Of a DNA stretch of 64,000 nucleotides, positions 1-10,996 are shown piece after piece. The DNA is taken from positions 372,001-436,000 of the forward strand of contig NZ_FNXF01000001.1 of NCBI RefSeq assembly GCF_900108485.1. The letters run 5' to 3'. The stretch comes from Rheinheimera pacifica (GTDB taxonomy: Bacteria > Pseudomonadota > Gammaproteobacteria > Enterobacterales > Alteromonadaceae). The position numbers and the translations under genes were made by a program. The notes under the pieces are model-generated. The model saw only the letters and a list, made by a program, of their open reading frames with translations, did not search any database and was not told the origin of the DNA. The stretch's first letter is position 1. Every line of letters begins with the position of its first letter.

Positions 1-276
1 TTTGGCCAGCACATGGTGAACACGGGCACCTTGCCGGCTTAAGCGTTCACTGTTGCTGGTTAGCGCCGACAGCGCATTGTCTTTTGCTGCTTTACTGCGG
101 TTTAGCAGTGGATCTTTACTCAGGCTGCTGTCTTTATATTTTACGATATAGCGCTCGCTACTGGCTTGTTCTGCCGCCTGACGTAATGAGTCTGCTGATG
201 CGGCCATGGCATTGGATACCGCGCTTGCCAATAAGCTAACGCCGATCAGTAGTACAGTGTGATGTGATCTGGACAT
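1..276 (-). CDS. Secreted subtilisin-type (S8) protease, N-terminal part only
   Basis: Ninety-two codons are visible, reading leftward off the window edge. The ATG at 276 follows a GGTG-containing leader and begins a signal peptide (SRSHH, then a hydrophobic run ending SNAMA). Residues about 40-50 read RYIVKYKDSS, which resembles the start of an inhibitor I9 propeptide as found in secreted subtilases. The catalytic domain lies outside the window, so the protease call is inference from the propeptide alone. It is divergent from oxyR across a 372-base gap. Confidence 0.5.
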   Translation of the reverse strand, partial: MSRSHHTVLLIGVSLLASAVSNAMAASADSLRQAAEQASSERYIVKYKDSSLSKDPLLNRSKAAKDNALSALTSNSERLSRQGARVHHVLAK

Positions 277-648
277 GTTCACCCTCCAGGTGATTTTTAT
301 AGTTTTTAAACTGTCAGAACCCGATACAACGCGGACGGCCAAACTCGCAAACGGGGGAACTATTGTGTTTAGCTCAGTTATTGCGACGGGGCTATTACCT
401 GCCAGTTTGACTGGTTTAACACAATTCGCTGTTTACGCTATAACAAATAATACGGTTATTCAAACTCATGTTTACATAAATGCGGCAGCTATCACTTAAG
501 GTGTTGAATTTATGTTTACTAATTTTTATCAGTTGTAATTTTATGTGCGCCGTAAAATTGCTGGCTGGCGCTTGCATAGCGCAGTTATCAGGCGTAAAGT
601 TTAACCACTTTTGTAGAACAGTATCTTTGTTTTTAATCGGAATAAATA
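277..648. other. Divergent intergenic region, protease / oxyR
   Basis: This AT-rich gap of 372 bases separates two divergently transcribed genes and must hold both promoters. I see no convincing -35/-10 pair, operator palindrome or small gene. The two short open frames inside it have no ribosome-binding site and no recognisable product. Confidence 0.5.
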
Positions 649-1557
649 ATGAAACGTTTGCCCAGTATTAAACAGTTGCAATACCTGCTGGCATTACATG
701 AACACCAGCACTTTGGCCGTGCAGCTGAAGCTTGTTATATCGGCCAGTCAACGCTCAGTGCGGCTATTGCTAATTTAGAAGAAACCATGGACGCCCAGCT
801 GCTGGAGCGCGATCATAAAACCTTTATTTTTACCCCGCTGGGCGAAGATGTAGTGCGCCAGGCGCGGCATATTATTGAACAATGCGGCGAGTTAACTGAA
901 TTTGCCAAATGCCAGGGTAAACCGATGACAGGGCCGTTCCGTTTAGGCTGCATACCCACCATAGCGCCTTTTGTGCTCAGCGAAGTGATGGCATTGTGCC
1001 GCCAGCGCTACCCTGATTTACAGTTGTTGTTACGCGAAGACACCTCTGAAAACTCGTTACATGCTCTGGCTGAAGGGCGGCTGGATATGGTGCTGCTGGC
1101 GCTGCCGTATGAAACCGGCGCTTTTCACACAGAAGTGCTATCGCAGGACGCCTTTAAACTGGTGCTGCATAAAGACTGGCTAAACCGCGGCTTTAATCAG
1201 GATATCAGCCAGTGGCCGGATGAAAGTATTTTTCTGCTGGAGCGTGAGCATTGCCTGACTAATCATGCAGTAAAAGCCTGTGAGCTGGAAGACAGCCGCA
1301 AGGTTAACCCGTTTTTTGCTACCAGCCTGCACACCTTAACCCAGATGGTAAACAATAAACTGGGCGTGACGTTTATGCCGCAGATGGCGATTAACAGCGG
1401 GTTGCTGGACGGCACCGAGTTGGTTACGCAGGCACCCACAACCGGCAATGCTTATCGTGATATCGGCGTGGCCTGGCGGCCAACGTCGACGAAGGCGCGC
1501 AGCTACCGGCTAATGGCCGATTTGATTAGCGAAGTGCTGCAACAAAAGTGCCGTTAA
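649..1557 (+). CDS. oxyR: OxyR, peroxide-sensing LysR-type regulator
   Basis: A 302-residue LysR-family protein. The N-terminal winged helix-turn-helix (about residues 1-65, RAAEACYIGQSTLSAAI) binds DNA, and the rest is the effector domain. The two cysteines that form the peroxide-induced disulfide in E. coli OxyR (C199, C208) match C202 (EREHC) and C211 here, nine residues apart, in an otherwise conserved context followed by FFATSLHTLTQMV. In the family, oxidised OxyR activates catalase, peroxidase and thiol-repair genes. It stands alone and is divergent from the protease gene. The start is the ATG at 649 after CGGAATAAATA. Confidence 0.93.
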   Translation: MKRLPSIKQLQYLLALHEHQHFGRAAEACYIGQSTLSAAIANLEETMDAQLLERDHKTFIFTPLGEDVVRQARHIIEQCGELTEFAKCQGKPMTGPFRLGCIPTIAPFVLSEVMALCRQRYPDLQLLLREDTSENSLHALAEGRLDMVLLALPYETGAFHTEVLSQDAFKLVLHKDWLNRGFNQDISQWPDESIFLLEREHCLTNHAVKACELEDSRKVNPFFATSLHTLTQMVNNKLGVTFMPQMAINSGLLDGTELVTQAPTTGNAYRDIGVAWRPTSTKARSYRLMADLISEVLQQKCR

Positions 1558-1632
1558 GGCGCTTGTTCTGCTAAAATGCCGGCTGTTTTTTTACAGCCGT
1601 GCCCTCTGGTCGGTAAAGCCAAGGAACTCTCT

Positions 1633-2688
1633 ATGTCAGTTACTTCTGTCCCAGCTAAAAGTATGCAAGTCAGTGATTTTTCATTCGAGCTGCCCGAGCA
1701 GCTTATTGCCCGTTTTCCCAAAGCCGAACGTTCATCCAGCCGCTTACTGGCCATGGACAAACATAGCGGTGCGTTACAACATCATATTTTTAAAGACTTA
1801 GCCGACTTTTTACAGCCTGGTGATCTGCTGGTATTTAACAATACCAAGGTAATACCGGCGCGTTTATTCGGCCAGAAAGCTTCCGGTGGCAAAGTAGAAG
1901 TGCTGGTAGAGCGCATGCTGGACGATAAGCGCTTTTTAGCCCACGTGCGCGCCAGTAAAGCGCCCAAGCCCGGCACCGAGCTGATACTGGAAAACAGTGC
2001 AACAGTGGTAATGAACCAACGCCATGATGAGTTGTTTGAGCTGGAAGTAACAGGCGATGAGCCGGTGCTTGATATGCTGGAGCGTCTAGGCCATATGCCG
2101 CTGCCGCCTTATATCGACCGGCCGGATAATGCTGAAGATAAAGCGCGCTATCAAACGGTATATAACGAAAAACCGGGTGCCGTCGCCGCGCCTACAGCCG
2201 GGCTGCATTTTGACCAGCCGCTGCTGGATAAGCTTAAAGCTAAAGGCGTTGAGTTTGCCTACGTTACGCTGCACGTTGGTGCCGGTACTTTTCAGCCGGT
2301 GCGGGTGGCCAATGTGCTGGAGCACAAGATGCACGCCGAATATATTGAGGTGTCGCAACAAGTGGTAGACGCGGTGGCAGCCTGCAAAGCGCGCGGTAAC
2401 CGGGTGGTAGCCGTGGGTACAACTTCGGTGCGCTCGTTAGAGTCGGCAGCAGCGCAAGGCGGCGGTAATTTGGTGGCTTATAACGGCGATACGCAGATTT
2501 TTATCTATCCGGGCTACGAATTTAAGGTAATTGACGCCTTGATCACTAACTTCCACTTGCCGGAATCTACGCTTATTATGCTGGTATCTGCGTTTAGTAG
2601 CCGCGATTATGTAATGAACGCCTATAACACTGCTATTGCCGAGCAATACCGGTTTTATTCTTACGGCGATGCGATGTTTATTAGTTAA
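1633..2688 (+). CDS. queA: QueA, tRNA preQ1(34) ribosyltransferase-isomerase
   Basis: QueA transfers and rearranges the ribosyl part of S-adenosylmethionine onto preQ1 in tRNA, giving epoxyqueuosine, the penultimate step of queuosine synthesis. The 351-residue product carries typical blocks: [44 protein letters not shown] and [14 protein letters not shown] chose the ATG at 1633 because AAGGAA lies seven bases upstream. An in-frame ATG at 1663 aligns better with the E. coli N-terminus but has a poor ribosome-binding site. The C-terminus ends right after SYGDAMFIS, shorter than E. coli. tgt, which acts earlier on the same tRNA, follows. Confidence 0.95.
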   Translation: MSVTSVPAKSMQVSDFSFELPEQLIARFPKAERSSSRLLAMDKHSGALQHHIFKDLADFLQPGDLLVFNNTKVIPARLFGQKASGGKVEVLVERMLDDKRFLAHVRASKAPKPGTELILENSATVVMNQRHDELFELEVTGDEPVLDMLERLGHMPLPPYIDRPDNAEDKARYQTVYNEKPGAVAAPTAGLHFDQPLLDKLKAKGVEFAYVTLHVGAGTFQPVRVANVLEHKMHAEYIEVSQQVVDAVAACKARGNRVVAVGTTSVRSLESAAAQGGGNLVAYNGDTQIFIYPGYEFKVIDALITNFHLPESTLIMLVSAFSSRDYVMNAYNTAIAEQYRFYSYGDAMFIS

Positions 2689-2711
2689 CATTGTGCTTGG
2701 ATAAGGGGGAG

Positions 2712-2823
2712 AGCCTACGGCAGGGAAATTCTTATTTCGCCGCCTTCGACAGCACGTCCCTGTGCTGTCTCAGCCTCCGCGGCATCCCTGCCGCTGCTGC
2801 ATAAGAACACCCTGCCATAGCCT
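2712..2823. repeat. Palindromic intergenic repeat, copy A
   Basis: Imperfect inverted repeat between queA and tgt. The left arm (AGCCTACGGCAGGG, then CTTAT) pairs with the right arm (ATAAG, then CCCTGCCATAGCCT). The centre holds ACGTCCCTGT and a second hairpin, CGGCATCCCTGCCG. The layout of outer arms around CATCC-x-TGCC and CGTCCCTG cores matches the elements at 8665 and 30374, although the outer arms differ. It lies downstream of queA and could act as a terminator or boundary element. Confidence 0.6.
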
Positions 2824-2837
2824 TGATAGTCAGCTGA

Positions 2838-4079
<1,242 letters not shown>

Positions 4080-4098
4080 TCACAATTAGGGGACACTT

Positions 4099-4437
4099 AT
4101 GAGTTTATTTATCAGCAATGCATACGCCGACGTAGCCAGCCAGCCAGCTCAGGGCGGCGGTTGGGACCTTATTATTATGCTGGTGGCATTTGGTCTGATT
4201 TTTTATTTTCTGATCTACCGCCCACAGGCCAAACGCGTGAAAGAACACCGTAACCTGATGGCAGCCTTAGGTAAAGGCGATGAAGTATTAACCCAGGGTG
4301 GCCTGATTGGCCGCATCAGCAAAATTGCTGAAGATAAAGACTTTGTGGTAATTGCGCTGAACGACACCACGGAAGTAACGGTACAAAAAGCAGCGATCAG
4401 TGCTGTACTGCCAAAAGGCACACTGAAATCACTGTAA
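4099..4437 (+). CDS. yajC: YajC, Sec translocon accessory subunit
   Basis: A 112-residue single-span membrane protein. One transmembrane helix is seen at about residues 22-42 (LIIMLVAFGLIFYFLIYRPQ), then the conserved GDEVLTQGGLIGRI block of the cytoplasmic part. YajC associates with SecD and SecF, which help drive late stages of protein export. It is 19 bases after tgt and 21 bases before secD, preceded by AGGGGA, so the four genes are probably co-transcribed. Confidence 0.95.
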   Translation: MSLFISNAYADVASQPAQGGGWDLIIMLVAFGLIFYFLIYRPQAKRVKEHRNLMAALGKGDEVLTQGGLIGRISKIAEDKDFVVIALNDTTEVTVQKAAISAVLPKGTLKSL

Positions 4438-4458
4438 GCCCGAAGAAAGGATAAACAG

Positions 4459-6312
4459 GTGTTAAATCAAAACCCACTTTGGCGCTATATCGTCGTTATC
4501 GGCATGCTGCTGCTGGCGCTGATATATGCTTTGCCAAACTTATATCCGGAAGATCCGGCGCTGAACATCAGCGCCACCCGCGGTGGTACCGTGGCAGAAG
4601 AAACCCGCTTGCAACTGGAGCAAAGCTTCCGTGCGGCCAATATTGTTGCTAAATCGGTGGTGCTGGAAGAGGGGCAAATTCTGGCCCGCTTTAACAGCAC
4701 CGAAGATCAGCTGCAGGCCCGCGAAATTGCCAACCAGCAACTGGGTACTAACTTTGTTACGGCGCTTAATCTGGCGCCAGCCACGCCCGACTGGTTAAGC
4801 GCTATTGGTGCTACACCAATGAATTTAGGCCTGGACCTGCGTGGTGGTGTGCACTTCCTGATGGCAGTGGACATGAAAGCCGCGCTGGATAAAAACCTGA
4901 ACGATATGGTGCAAACCTTCCGCGCCGACTTACGCGAAGATAAAATCCGCTACCGCAATGTCCAGGCTGATATTGGCCGTGGCCAGGTGCAGATAAGTCT
5001 TCGCAGCCCTGAAGATGTTACGGCAGCTGAAGCGGCGCTGAGAAAGCGCGATCGTGAACTGGTGTTCAGTACCGGCAGCGACAATCTGACCTTATTGGTT
5101 AGCATCAGCGAAATCCGTTTAAGAGAAATCCGCGAATATGCGCTGGAGCAAAACATCACTATTATCCGTAACCGGGTAAACGAAATTGGTGTGGCCGAGC
5201 CATTAGTGCAGCGCCAGGGCTCTGATCGCATTGTCGTACAGTTGCCTGGGGTGCAAGACACCGCTTCGGCGAAAGAAATTCTGGGTGCTACGGCATCATT
5301 GGAGTTTCGTCTGGTCGATGAGCAAGGCGATTTGTCTGCTGCGCTGGAAGGCCGGGTACCGCCTAATTCAGAACTGTATTACACCCGTGATGGCCGCCCG
5401 CTGTTGCTGGAAAAGCGCATTATGCTTACCGGTGAACATATTACCGGCGCCAGCTCTGCGTTTGACGAATACAGCCGGCCGCAGGTTAGCATTAAGCTGG
5501 ATGCCAAAGGCGGCAATATGCTATCTGCCGCTACGCGCGATGCCATTGGCAGGCGTATGGCGTCAGTGTTTATTGAGTACAAGCCCGGCACCGAAATTGG
5601 TGAAGATGGCAACCCGGTACTGATTAAACAGCAGGAAGTGATTAACGACGCCACTATTCAGGCCCGTTTAGGCCGGGATTTCCGCATTACCGGTATTTCA
5701 TCACCGGGTGAAGCGCAAAACCTGTCTACGCTACTGCGGGCCGGCGCTTTAATTGCGCCGATCCAAATCATTGAAGAGCGCACCATAGGCCCAAGTTTAG
5801 GTAAAGAAAACATTGAGTTGGGTGTCACGGCTATTCAGTGGGGCATGGTATGCGTGCTGATTTTTATGGTTATTTACTATAAAGCCTTTGGCCTGGTAGC
5901 TAACTGTGCACTGATAGCCAACCTGGTACTGATTGTCGGCATTATGTCTATGATCCCGGGCGCTACACTAACCTTACCTGGTATGGCCGGTATCGTGCTT
6001 ACAGTAGGTATGGCGGTAGATGCCAACGTGCTTATATTTGAGCGCATCCGCGAAGAGTTGCTGGAAGGACGTTCGGTGCAGCAAGCTATTCACCATGGCT
6101 ATGACCGTGCTTTTGCTACCATTGCCGATTCTAACATCACTACTTTGTTAGTAGCACTGATCCTGTTCGGTATAGGCACCGGGCCGGTAAAAGGCTTTGC
6201 GGTAACGCTGGCGATAGGTATTCTGACGTCGATCTTTACGGCGGTAGTAGGTACTCGCTTATTAGTGAATTTATTCTGGGGTGGCCGCCGCGTGCAGTCA
6301 TTACCGATATAA
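4459..6312 (+). CDS. secD: SecD, protein-export RND-type membrane protein
   Basis: A 617-residue membrane protein with an N-terminal helix, a large periplasmic domain and a C-terminal bundle of membrane segments. Signature blocks are LGLDLRGGVHFLM after the first helix, IIRNRVNEIGVAEP in the periplasmic part, and VGMAVDANVLIFERIREEL in the membrane part, where the proton-coupling Asp sits. SecD works with SecF using the proton-motive force to pull exported chains. The start codon is GTG at 4459 after AGAAAGGATA. Confidence 0.96.
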   Translation: MLNQNPLWRYIVVIGMLLLALIYALPNLYPEDPALNISATRGGTVAEETRLQLEQSFRAANIVAKSVVLEEGQILARFNSTEDQLQAREIANQQLGTNFVTALNLAPATPDWLSAIGATPMNLGLDLRGGVHFLMAVDMKAALDKNLNDMVQTFRADLREDKIRYRNVQADIGRGQVQISLRSPEDVTAAEAALRKRDRELVFSTGSDNLTLLVSISEIRLREIREYALEQNITIIRNRVNEIGVAEPLVQRQGSDRIVVQLPGVQDTASAKEILGATASLEFRLVDEQGDLSAALEGRVPPNSELYYTRDGRPLLLEKRIMLTGEHITGASSAFDEYSRPQVSIKLDAKGGNMLSAATRDAIGRRMASVFIEYKPGTEIGEDGNPVLIKQQEVINDATIQARLGRDFRITGISSPGEAQNLSTLLRAGALIAPIQIIEERTIGPSLGKENIELGVTAIQWGMVCVLIFMVIYYKAFGLVANCALIANLVLIVGIMSMIPGATLTLPGMAGIVLTVGMAVDANVLIFERIREELLEGRSVQQAIHHGYDRAFATIADSNITTLLVALILFGIGTGPVKGFAVTLAIGILTSIFTAVVGTRLLVNLFWGGRRVQSLPI

Positions 6313-6322
6313 GGAGTACGGC

Positions 6323-7270
6323 ATGAGAATATTTTCCTTTACCCAGCCGCTTAACTTTATGCGGTTAAAATGGCCGGCGATAGTGTTGTCGACCTTGTTA
6401 ATTCTGGGCTCGTTTTTTTCTATTGCGACTAAAGGTATTAATTGGGGGCTGGATTTTACCGGCGGTACTGTGATTGAAGTGGGCTTTGCTAACCCGGCTG
6501 ATTTAACGGCAGTAAGGCAAACCCTGACCGAAGCAGGCTATGGTGATGCGGTAGTGCAGTTATTCGGCACCAGCCGTGATGTGCTGATCCGTATTCCGCT
6601 ACGCACTGATGTAGAGCAGGCAGCCGTGGGCGACAGCGTGATTAAAGCGCTTAATGCCCAGCAAGCCGAGCCGGTAACAATGCGCCGGGTTGAGTTTGTC
6701 GGGCCAAGCGTAGGTGCCGAGCTAAAAGAAGACGGCGGCCTGGCGATGCTGGTGGCGCTGATTGGTATTTTGCTTTATGTCACCATGCGCTTTGAGTGGC
6801 GTTTGTCGGTGGGTGCTGTGGCATCACTGGCGCATGACGTCATTTTAACCATGGGCCTGTTTTCAGTATTGCAGCTGGAATTTGATTTAACGGTGCTGGC
6901 CGCGATACTGGCGCTGATAGGTTACTCGATTAACGATACCATAGTGGTGTTTGACCGTATCCGCGAAAGTTTCCGTAAATTACGTGACACCAGCGTTGAC
7001 GACACCATTAATGATGCTATTACCTCTACATTAAACCGTACGGTAATTACGTCGTTAACCACAGTGCTGGTTTTAGTGGTGCTGTTTTATATGGGCGGCG
7101 CACTAATACACGGTTTTGCTACAGCATTATTGTTTGGTATTGCCATCGGTACTTATTCTTCTGTCTATGTGGCCAGTTCAATTGCAGAAATTCTCGGCAT
7201 CAGCCGTGAAGATATGCTGCCGCCACCACCGGTAGAAAAAGAAGGTGAAAATACCGACGCCTTACTGTAG
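6323..7270 (+). CDS. secF: SecF, protein-export membrane protein
   Basis: A 315-residue partner of SecD with six predicted membrane segments. It carries GLDFTGGTVIEV after the first helix and IGYSINDTIVVFDRIRE, the SecF counterpart of the SecD Asp motif. The ATG at 6323 follows AAGGAG placed ideally, so it is preferred over a longer frame beginning inside secD at 6281. A strong terminator at 7332 ends the operon. Confidence 0.96.
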   Translation: MRIFSFTQPLNFMRLKWPAIVLSTLLILGSFFSIATKGINWGLDFTGGTVIEVGFANPADLTAVRQTLTEAGYGDAVVQLFGTSRDVLIRIPLRTDVEQAAVGDSVIKALNAQQAEPVTMRRVEFVGPSVGAELKEDGGLAMLVALIGILLYVTMRFEWRLSVGAVASLAHDVILTMGLFSVLQLEFDLTVLAAILALIGYSINDTIVVFDRIRESFRKLRDTSVDDTINDAITSTLNRTVITSLTTVLVLVVLFYMGGALIHGFATALLFGIAIGTYSSVYVASSIAEILGISREDMLPPPPVEKEGENTDALL

Positions 7271-7331
7271 TCGCTTTAGTGTAACTGCTTTGCTGTAACT
7301 GTTTCACTGTAATAGTAGCGTTAAACATGCT

Positions 7332-7366
7332 AAAAATGCCGGTCACTGACCGGCATTTTTGTTTTT
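7332..7366 (+). terminator. Rho-independent terminator after secF
   Basis: A perfect hairpin with arms AATGCCGGTCA and TGACCGGCATT, preceded by an A run and followed by TTTGTTTTT. It closes the tgt-yajC-secDF transcript. Confidence 0.9.
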
Positions 7367-7395
7367 AACGCCACCAAATTAAGGATAACCGTACT

Positions 7396-7779
7396 ATGAG
7401 TAAACAACATGCGCCGGCGTTTCTGGCACTGGTAGAACAGGCCAAAGCCCAGATTAAAGAAATTACTATTACCGAGCTGCTTGAGCATAATCAGCCTTAT
7501 GTGCTGCTGGATATCCGTGAAGATCACGAATGGGCGCAAGGCCATCTGCCAGAAGCAATGCACCTGGGCAAAGGCATTATCGAGCGTGATATTGAGCAAA
7601 CGGTGCCGGACAAAAAGCAAAAGCTGGTGTTGTACTGCGGTGGCGGTTTTCGCTCAGCGTTATCAGCGCAAACGTTGCAGCAGATGGGTTACCAGAATGT
7701 GTTTAGTTTAGCGGGCGGTTTTCGTGACTGGTGCGAACGTAAATTACCGCTTGAAGTGCCAACTGCCAATAAAGGTTAA
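7396..7779 (+). CDS. Rhodanese-like domain protein
   Basis: A 127-residue single-domain rhodanese without signal peptide. Landmarks are VLLDIREDHEWAQGHLPEA and the active-site loop VLYCGGGFRSA with C81 as the persulfide-forming cysteine. The family moves sulfane sulfur to thiol acceptors or acts in redox handling; the acceptor here is unknown. The GTACT-ATG start at 7396 is preceded by AAGGATAA. The next gene starts three bases after its stop, so the two are probably translated together. Confidence 0.88.
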   Translation: MSKQHAPAFLALVEQAKAQIKEITITELLEHNQPYVLLDIREDHEWAQGHLPEAMHLGKGIIERDIEQTVPDKKQKLVLYCGGGFRSALSAQTLQQMGYQNVFSLAGGFRDWCERKLPLEVPTANKG

Positions 7780-7782
7780 CTG

Positions 7783-8649
7783 ATGAAAAAACTACTAACA
7801 GGTTTATCTGCGGCACTGCTGCTGTGTGTTTCGACGGTACAGGCTGATACGTCGGTATGGCAGGTAACCAAGGGCGAACAGCGCTTATATATTGCCGGTA
7901 CGGTGCATTTGTTGCCACCCGAGCAGTTTCCGCTGCCGCAGGAATTTAGCCAGGCTTACAGCCAGGCTGATACGCTGGTATTTGAAACCGACGTGCGCGA
8001 GCTTGAAACCGCTAAGGGCATGCAATTGCTGATGCAACACGCCATGTACAGCGACGGCCGCAGTTTATCACAGGTGTTGTCTGCTACTACCTATCAGCAA
8101 TTACAGCAGTACGCTAAAACCCAGGGCGTTGATTTAGCACCGTTAAACAACTTTAAACCCGACTTTGTACTACTGACATTAATGCAGGTTGCCCTGCAAA
8201 AAGCCGGTATGGCAGGCGAAGGGGTAGATATGCATTTTCTTAAGCAGGCGGTAACCGACAATAAACCGATGCTGTTTCTGGAAACAGTAGAGCAGCAACT
8301 GGCGATGTTGCTGAATATCTCGGCAGAAAACGAAGATGCGTTTGTCACGCAAAACCTGCAGCAATTATCTGAGCTTGAAGCTGAATTAACGAAAATTATC
8401 GCAGCCTGGCGCAGTGGCGATACCGACACTATGGCTGCACTGGCAATGGCCTTTACCGATACGCCCGAAGGTAAGCTGTTTTATGATGCATTATTAGTGC
8501 AGCGCAATAAAAACTGGCTGCCGCAGCTGGAGCAAATGCTGGCCACGCCGGAGGTAGAGCTGGTATTAGTAGGGGCATTGCATCTTGCGGGTGAGGCCAA
8601 TGTATTGCAGTTACTGCGTGAACAGGGCTACAGCATTACGCAGTTGTAG
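7783..8649 (+). CDS. TraB/GumN family exported protein
   Basis: A 288-residue protein with a clear signal peptide (KKLLTGLSAALLLCVSTVQA). It has the two GxxH motifs typical of the TraB/PrgY/GumN family: GTVHLL near residue 40 and GALHLAG near residue 265, with a conserved Glu (FETD) between. The family is thought to be metal-dependent peptidases or processing proteins; the substrate is not known. It lies three bases after the rhodanese gene and is followed by a palindromic repeat before suhB on the other strand. Confidence 0.82.
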   Translation: MKKLLTGLSAALLLCVSTVQADTSVWQVTKGEQRLYIAGTVHLLPPEQFPLPQEFSQAYSQADTLVFETDVRELETAKGMQLLMQHAMYSDGRSLSQVLSATTYQQLQQYAKTQGVDLAPLNNFKPDFVLLTLMQVALQKAGMAGEGVDMHFLKQAVTDNKPMLFLETVEQQLAMLLNISAENEDAFVTQNLQQLSELEAELTKIIAAWRSGDTDTMAALAMAFTDTPEGKLFYDALLVQRNKNWLPQLEQMLATPEVELVLVGALHLAGEANVLQLLREQGYSITQL

Positions 8650-8664
8650 TTCTGGCTGGCAAGG

Positions 8665-8760
8665 AACCTGATTACCCACGCTAACACGCCGTGAACCCAT
8701 CCATGGGGGCTCGACTCAGGCATCCATGCCTTCAACGGTTAGCTTAGGGTAAGCAGGTTC
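8665..8760. repeat. Palindromic intergenic repeat, copy B
   Basis: Imperfect inverted repeat between the convergent TraB-like and suhB genes. The left arm (GAACCTGATTACCCACGCTAAC) mirrors the right arm ending GGGTAAGCAGGTTC. The centre reads ACGCCGTGAA, GGCTCGACTCAGGCATCC and ATGCCTTCAACGGTT. In reverse complement it closely matches the copy at 30374. Its position suggests it may serve as a two-way terminator. Confidence 0.75.
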
Positions 8761-8791
8761 TCTGCGGCAAATTACGCTGATGTTACCAAGC

Positions 8792-9595
8792 TTAACGAGA
8801 CAGCGACTCTGTCAGGTGTGGACGAATACCTTTTAGCATAGCTGCCAGTACTTTCGGGCTGGCCGCTACCACGTTGCCACTGCGTAGCTGGTTATTGCCA
8901 CCGACAAAATCACACACCAGGCCACCGGCTTCGCGCACAATTAACTCACCTGCAGCGATGTCCCACGGCTTTAAGCCAATTTCAAAGAAACCATCAAACC
9001 GGCCAGCGGCAACATAAGCTAAATCCAGCGCGGCAGAGCCAGTACGGCGGATATCGGCAGCGTCTGTCAACAATGACGCCAGCATGGCGCCATGCGCAGG
9101 CATATGCGTTTTGTTTTTAAACGGAAAACCGGTAGCCAGAATAGTGCCCTGCATATCGGCCAGGTTAGCAACACGAATACGGGTACCGTTTAACTGAGCG
9201 CCACGGCCACGGGATGCGGTAAATAGCTCACCGCGCAGTGGATCAAAGATCACTGCCTGGTCTAATTTACCCTGATGTTTTAATGCGATAGACACCGCAA
9301 AGTGCGGAATGCCTTTAATAAAGTTGGTGGTGCCGTCCAGTGGGTCAATGATCCATTGAAACTCACTGTCGTTGTTGCCGTAATCACCATGCTCTTCACC
9401 GACAATACCGTGGGTCGGGAACGATTTTTGTAACACCTGAACAATGGCTTGTTCAGCTTCTCTGTCGACATTGGTAACAAAGTCGTTAGTGCCTTTTTGT
9501 ACTTTCTGAACCATATCAAGCTGGCCACAGGCACGAGCGATCACGTTACCCGCGCTACGGGCAGCGCGAACCGCGATGTTTAACATCGGATGCAT
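8792..9595 (-). CDS. suhB: SuhB, inositol-1-monophosphatase family
   Basis: A 267-residue enzyme that hydrolyses inositol monophosphate; in E. coli SuhB also takes part in rRNA antitermination complexes. The metal-binding motifs are visible: GEEHG, WIIDPLDGTTNF and the C-terminal WDIAAGELIVREAGG. I chose the ATG at 9595 (MHPMLNIAVRAAR) because it matches the family N-terminus exactly and follows TAAGGT. The longer frame back to 9652 adds 19 residues with no family counterpart. Confidence 0.95.
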   Translation of the reverse strand: MHPMLNIAVRAARSAGNVIARACGQLDMVQKVQKGTNDFVTNVDREAEQAIVQVLQKSFPTHGIVGEEHGDYGNNDSEFQWIIDPLDGTTNFIKGIPHFAVSIALKHQGKLDQAVIFDPLRGELFTASRGRGAQLNGTRIRVANLADMQGTILATGFPFKNKTHMPAHGAMLASLLTDAADIRRTGSAALDLAYVAAGRFDGFFEIGLKPWDIAAGELIVREAGGLVCDFVGGNNQLRSGNVVAASPKVLAAMLKGIRPHLTESLSR

Positions 9596-9724
9596 AGTAA
9601 TTACCTTATTTTGAAAAGAGCTGTGTAAATTTCGGTCAAAAGAGCGGCGCACATTGTAACGGCTAACAGAAAAAAGTAAAGGTAAAACCGCGGCTGCGGT
9701 TAACTTGCTACAGTCTGCTCAGAA

Positions 9725-10996
9725 CTACTCTGAACTCTCGCCGGGGCTTTGTACCGGGTTCAGTGTTCTCACCAGCGCCCGCACATCCATACCACTGGGG
9801 TGTTGATATACCCGTAAGCCAAACTCCGGCAGAATTGACAGCAAATGGTCAAAGATATCTGACTGAATGCCTTCGTAGGCCAGCCAGTCTGTAGTATTGG
9901 TAAAACAGTAAAGCTCCAGCGGCAGGCCGTCAGCACCCGGCGATAACTGCCGTACCATGATGGTCATGCGCTGATGAATGCCGGCGTGGTTTTTCAGATA
10001 ATGTAAAACATAGGCCCGGAATGAGCCCAGGTTGGTGATACGGCGGGTGTTAACCGGTTCTTTACCCTGCTCGGCCAGTTGCTGGTTCCAGTCGTCAATT
10101 TCCTGTTGTTTGGCCGGTAAGTAATCCTGTAATAAGCGAAACCGCCCCAGCCGGCTAATTTGTTCTTTATCGAGAAAATGCACGCTTTGCTGATCCAGCA
10201 TAATGCTGCGTTTAATACGCCTGCCGCCAGATTCCTGCATACCGCGCCAGTTTTTAAACGGATCGGTCATAAAGCGGCGGGTAGGAATAGTAGTGATGGT
10301 TTTATCCCAGTTCTGAATTTTTACCGTATGCAGCGCAATGTCGATAACATCGCCATCGGCATTTAACTGCGGCATTTCAACCCAGTCACCTACGCGCAAA
10401 ACGTCGTTAGACGAAATTTGCACACTGGCCACCAGTGACAAAATAGTGTCCTGAAATACCAGCATCAGCACCGCGGCCATAGCGCCCAGGCCCGACAGCA
10501 GCAGTAGCGGTGAGCGGTCAAATAACGCAGCAATAATCAGCACCAGCGCAACGGCATATAAGGCAATGGTCATCACCTGAATGTAGCCTTTTATCGGCTT
10601 GGTTCTGGCATCCGGCCGTTGCTCGTATACGGTATTCACCAGATGCAGAATACTGGCGATGGCCAGTGCTATGGTCAGAATAACAAAGGCATTGCAAACG
10701 TTAACAACTACCGTTACCAGCCCCTCTGGTACATGAGGTACCAGCTTAATGCCGATAGAAATAATCAGTGCCGGTACTATATTGGCCAGCCGGGAAATAA
10801 AGCGGAAGTCTTTTACCAGATGATGTGAATTAAGGCTGGTACTTTTAAGCGCGCGGATAATGCCGCCAATCAGGATCCGTTTAACAATAAAATTACCCAG
10901 CCAGGACAACAACAGAATAATGCAAAGTGAAATGCCAAGTTGCCACTGCGGGTATTGTTCAAACCATGCTGAGATATTATTCAGGGTTTCTGTCAC
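9725..10996 (-). CDS. ybdG: YbdG-type MscS-family mechanosensitive channel
   Basis: A 423-residue membrane protein with about five transmembrane helices in the first 190 residues, then the MscS-type pore and beta domain (GLGAMAAVLMLVFQDTILSLVASVQI, shown here only by its outline, and VGDWVEMPQ). The long cytoplasmic domain and the family insertion near residues 290-330 match the E. coli YbdG/MscM subgroup, which gates on osmotic downshock. The start is a GTG at 10996 after GGAGGA, and it overlaps the end of mrpG by 20 bases. It is therefore probably translated as the last gene of the antiporter operon. Confidence 0.85.
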   Translation of the reverse strand: MTETLNNISAWFEQYPQWQLGISLCIILLLSWLGNFIVKRILIGGIIRALKSTSLNSHHLVKDFRFISRLANIVPALIISIGIKLVPHVPEGLVTVVVNVCNAFVILTIALAIASILHLVNTVYEQRPDARTKPIKGYIQVMTIALYAVALVLIIAALFDRSPLLLLSGLGAMAAVLMLVFQDTILSLVASVQISSNDVLRVGDWVEMPQLNADGDVIDIALHTVKIQNWDKTITTIPTRRFMTDPFKNWRGMQESGGRRIKRSIMLDQQSVHFLDKEQISRLGRFRLLQDYLPAKQQEIDDWNQQLAEQGKEPVNTRRITNLGSFRAYVLHYLKNHAGIHQRMTIMVRQLSPGADGLPLELYCFTNTTDWLAYEGIQSDIFDHLLSILPEFGLRVYQHPSGMDVRALVRTLNPVQSPGESSE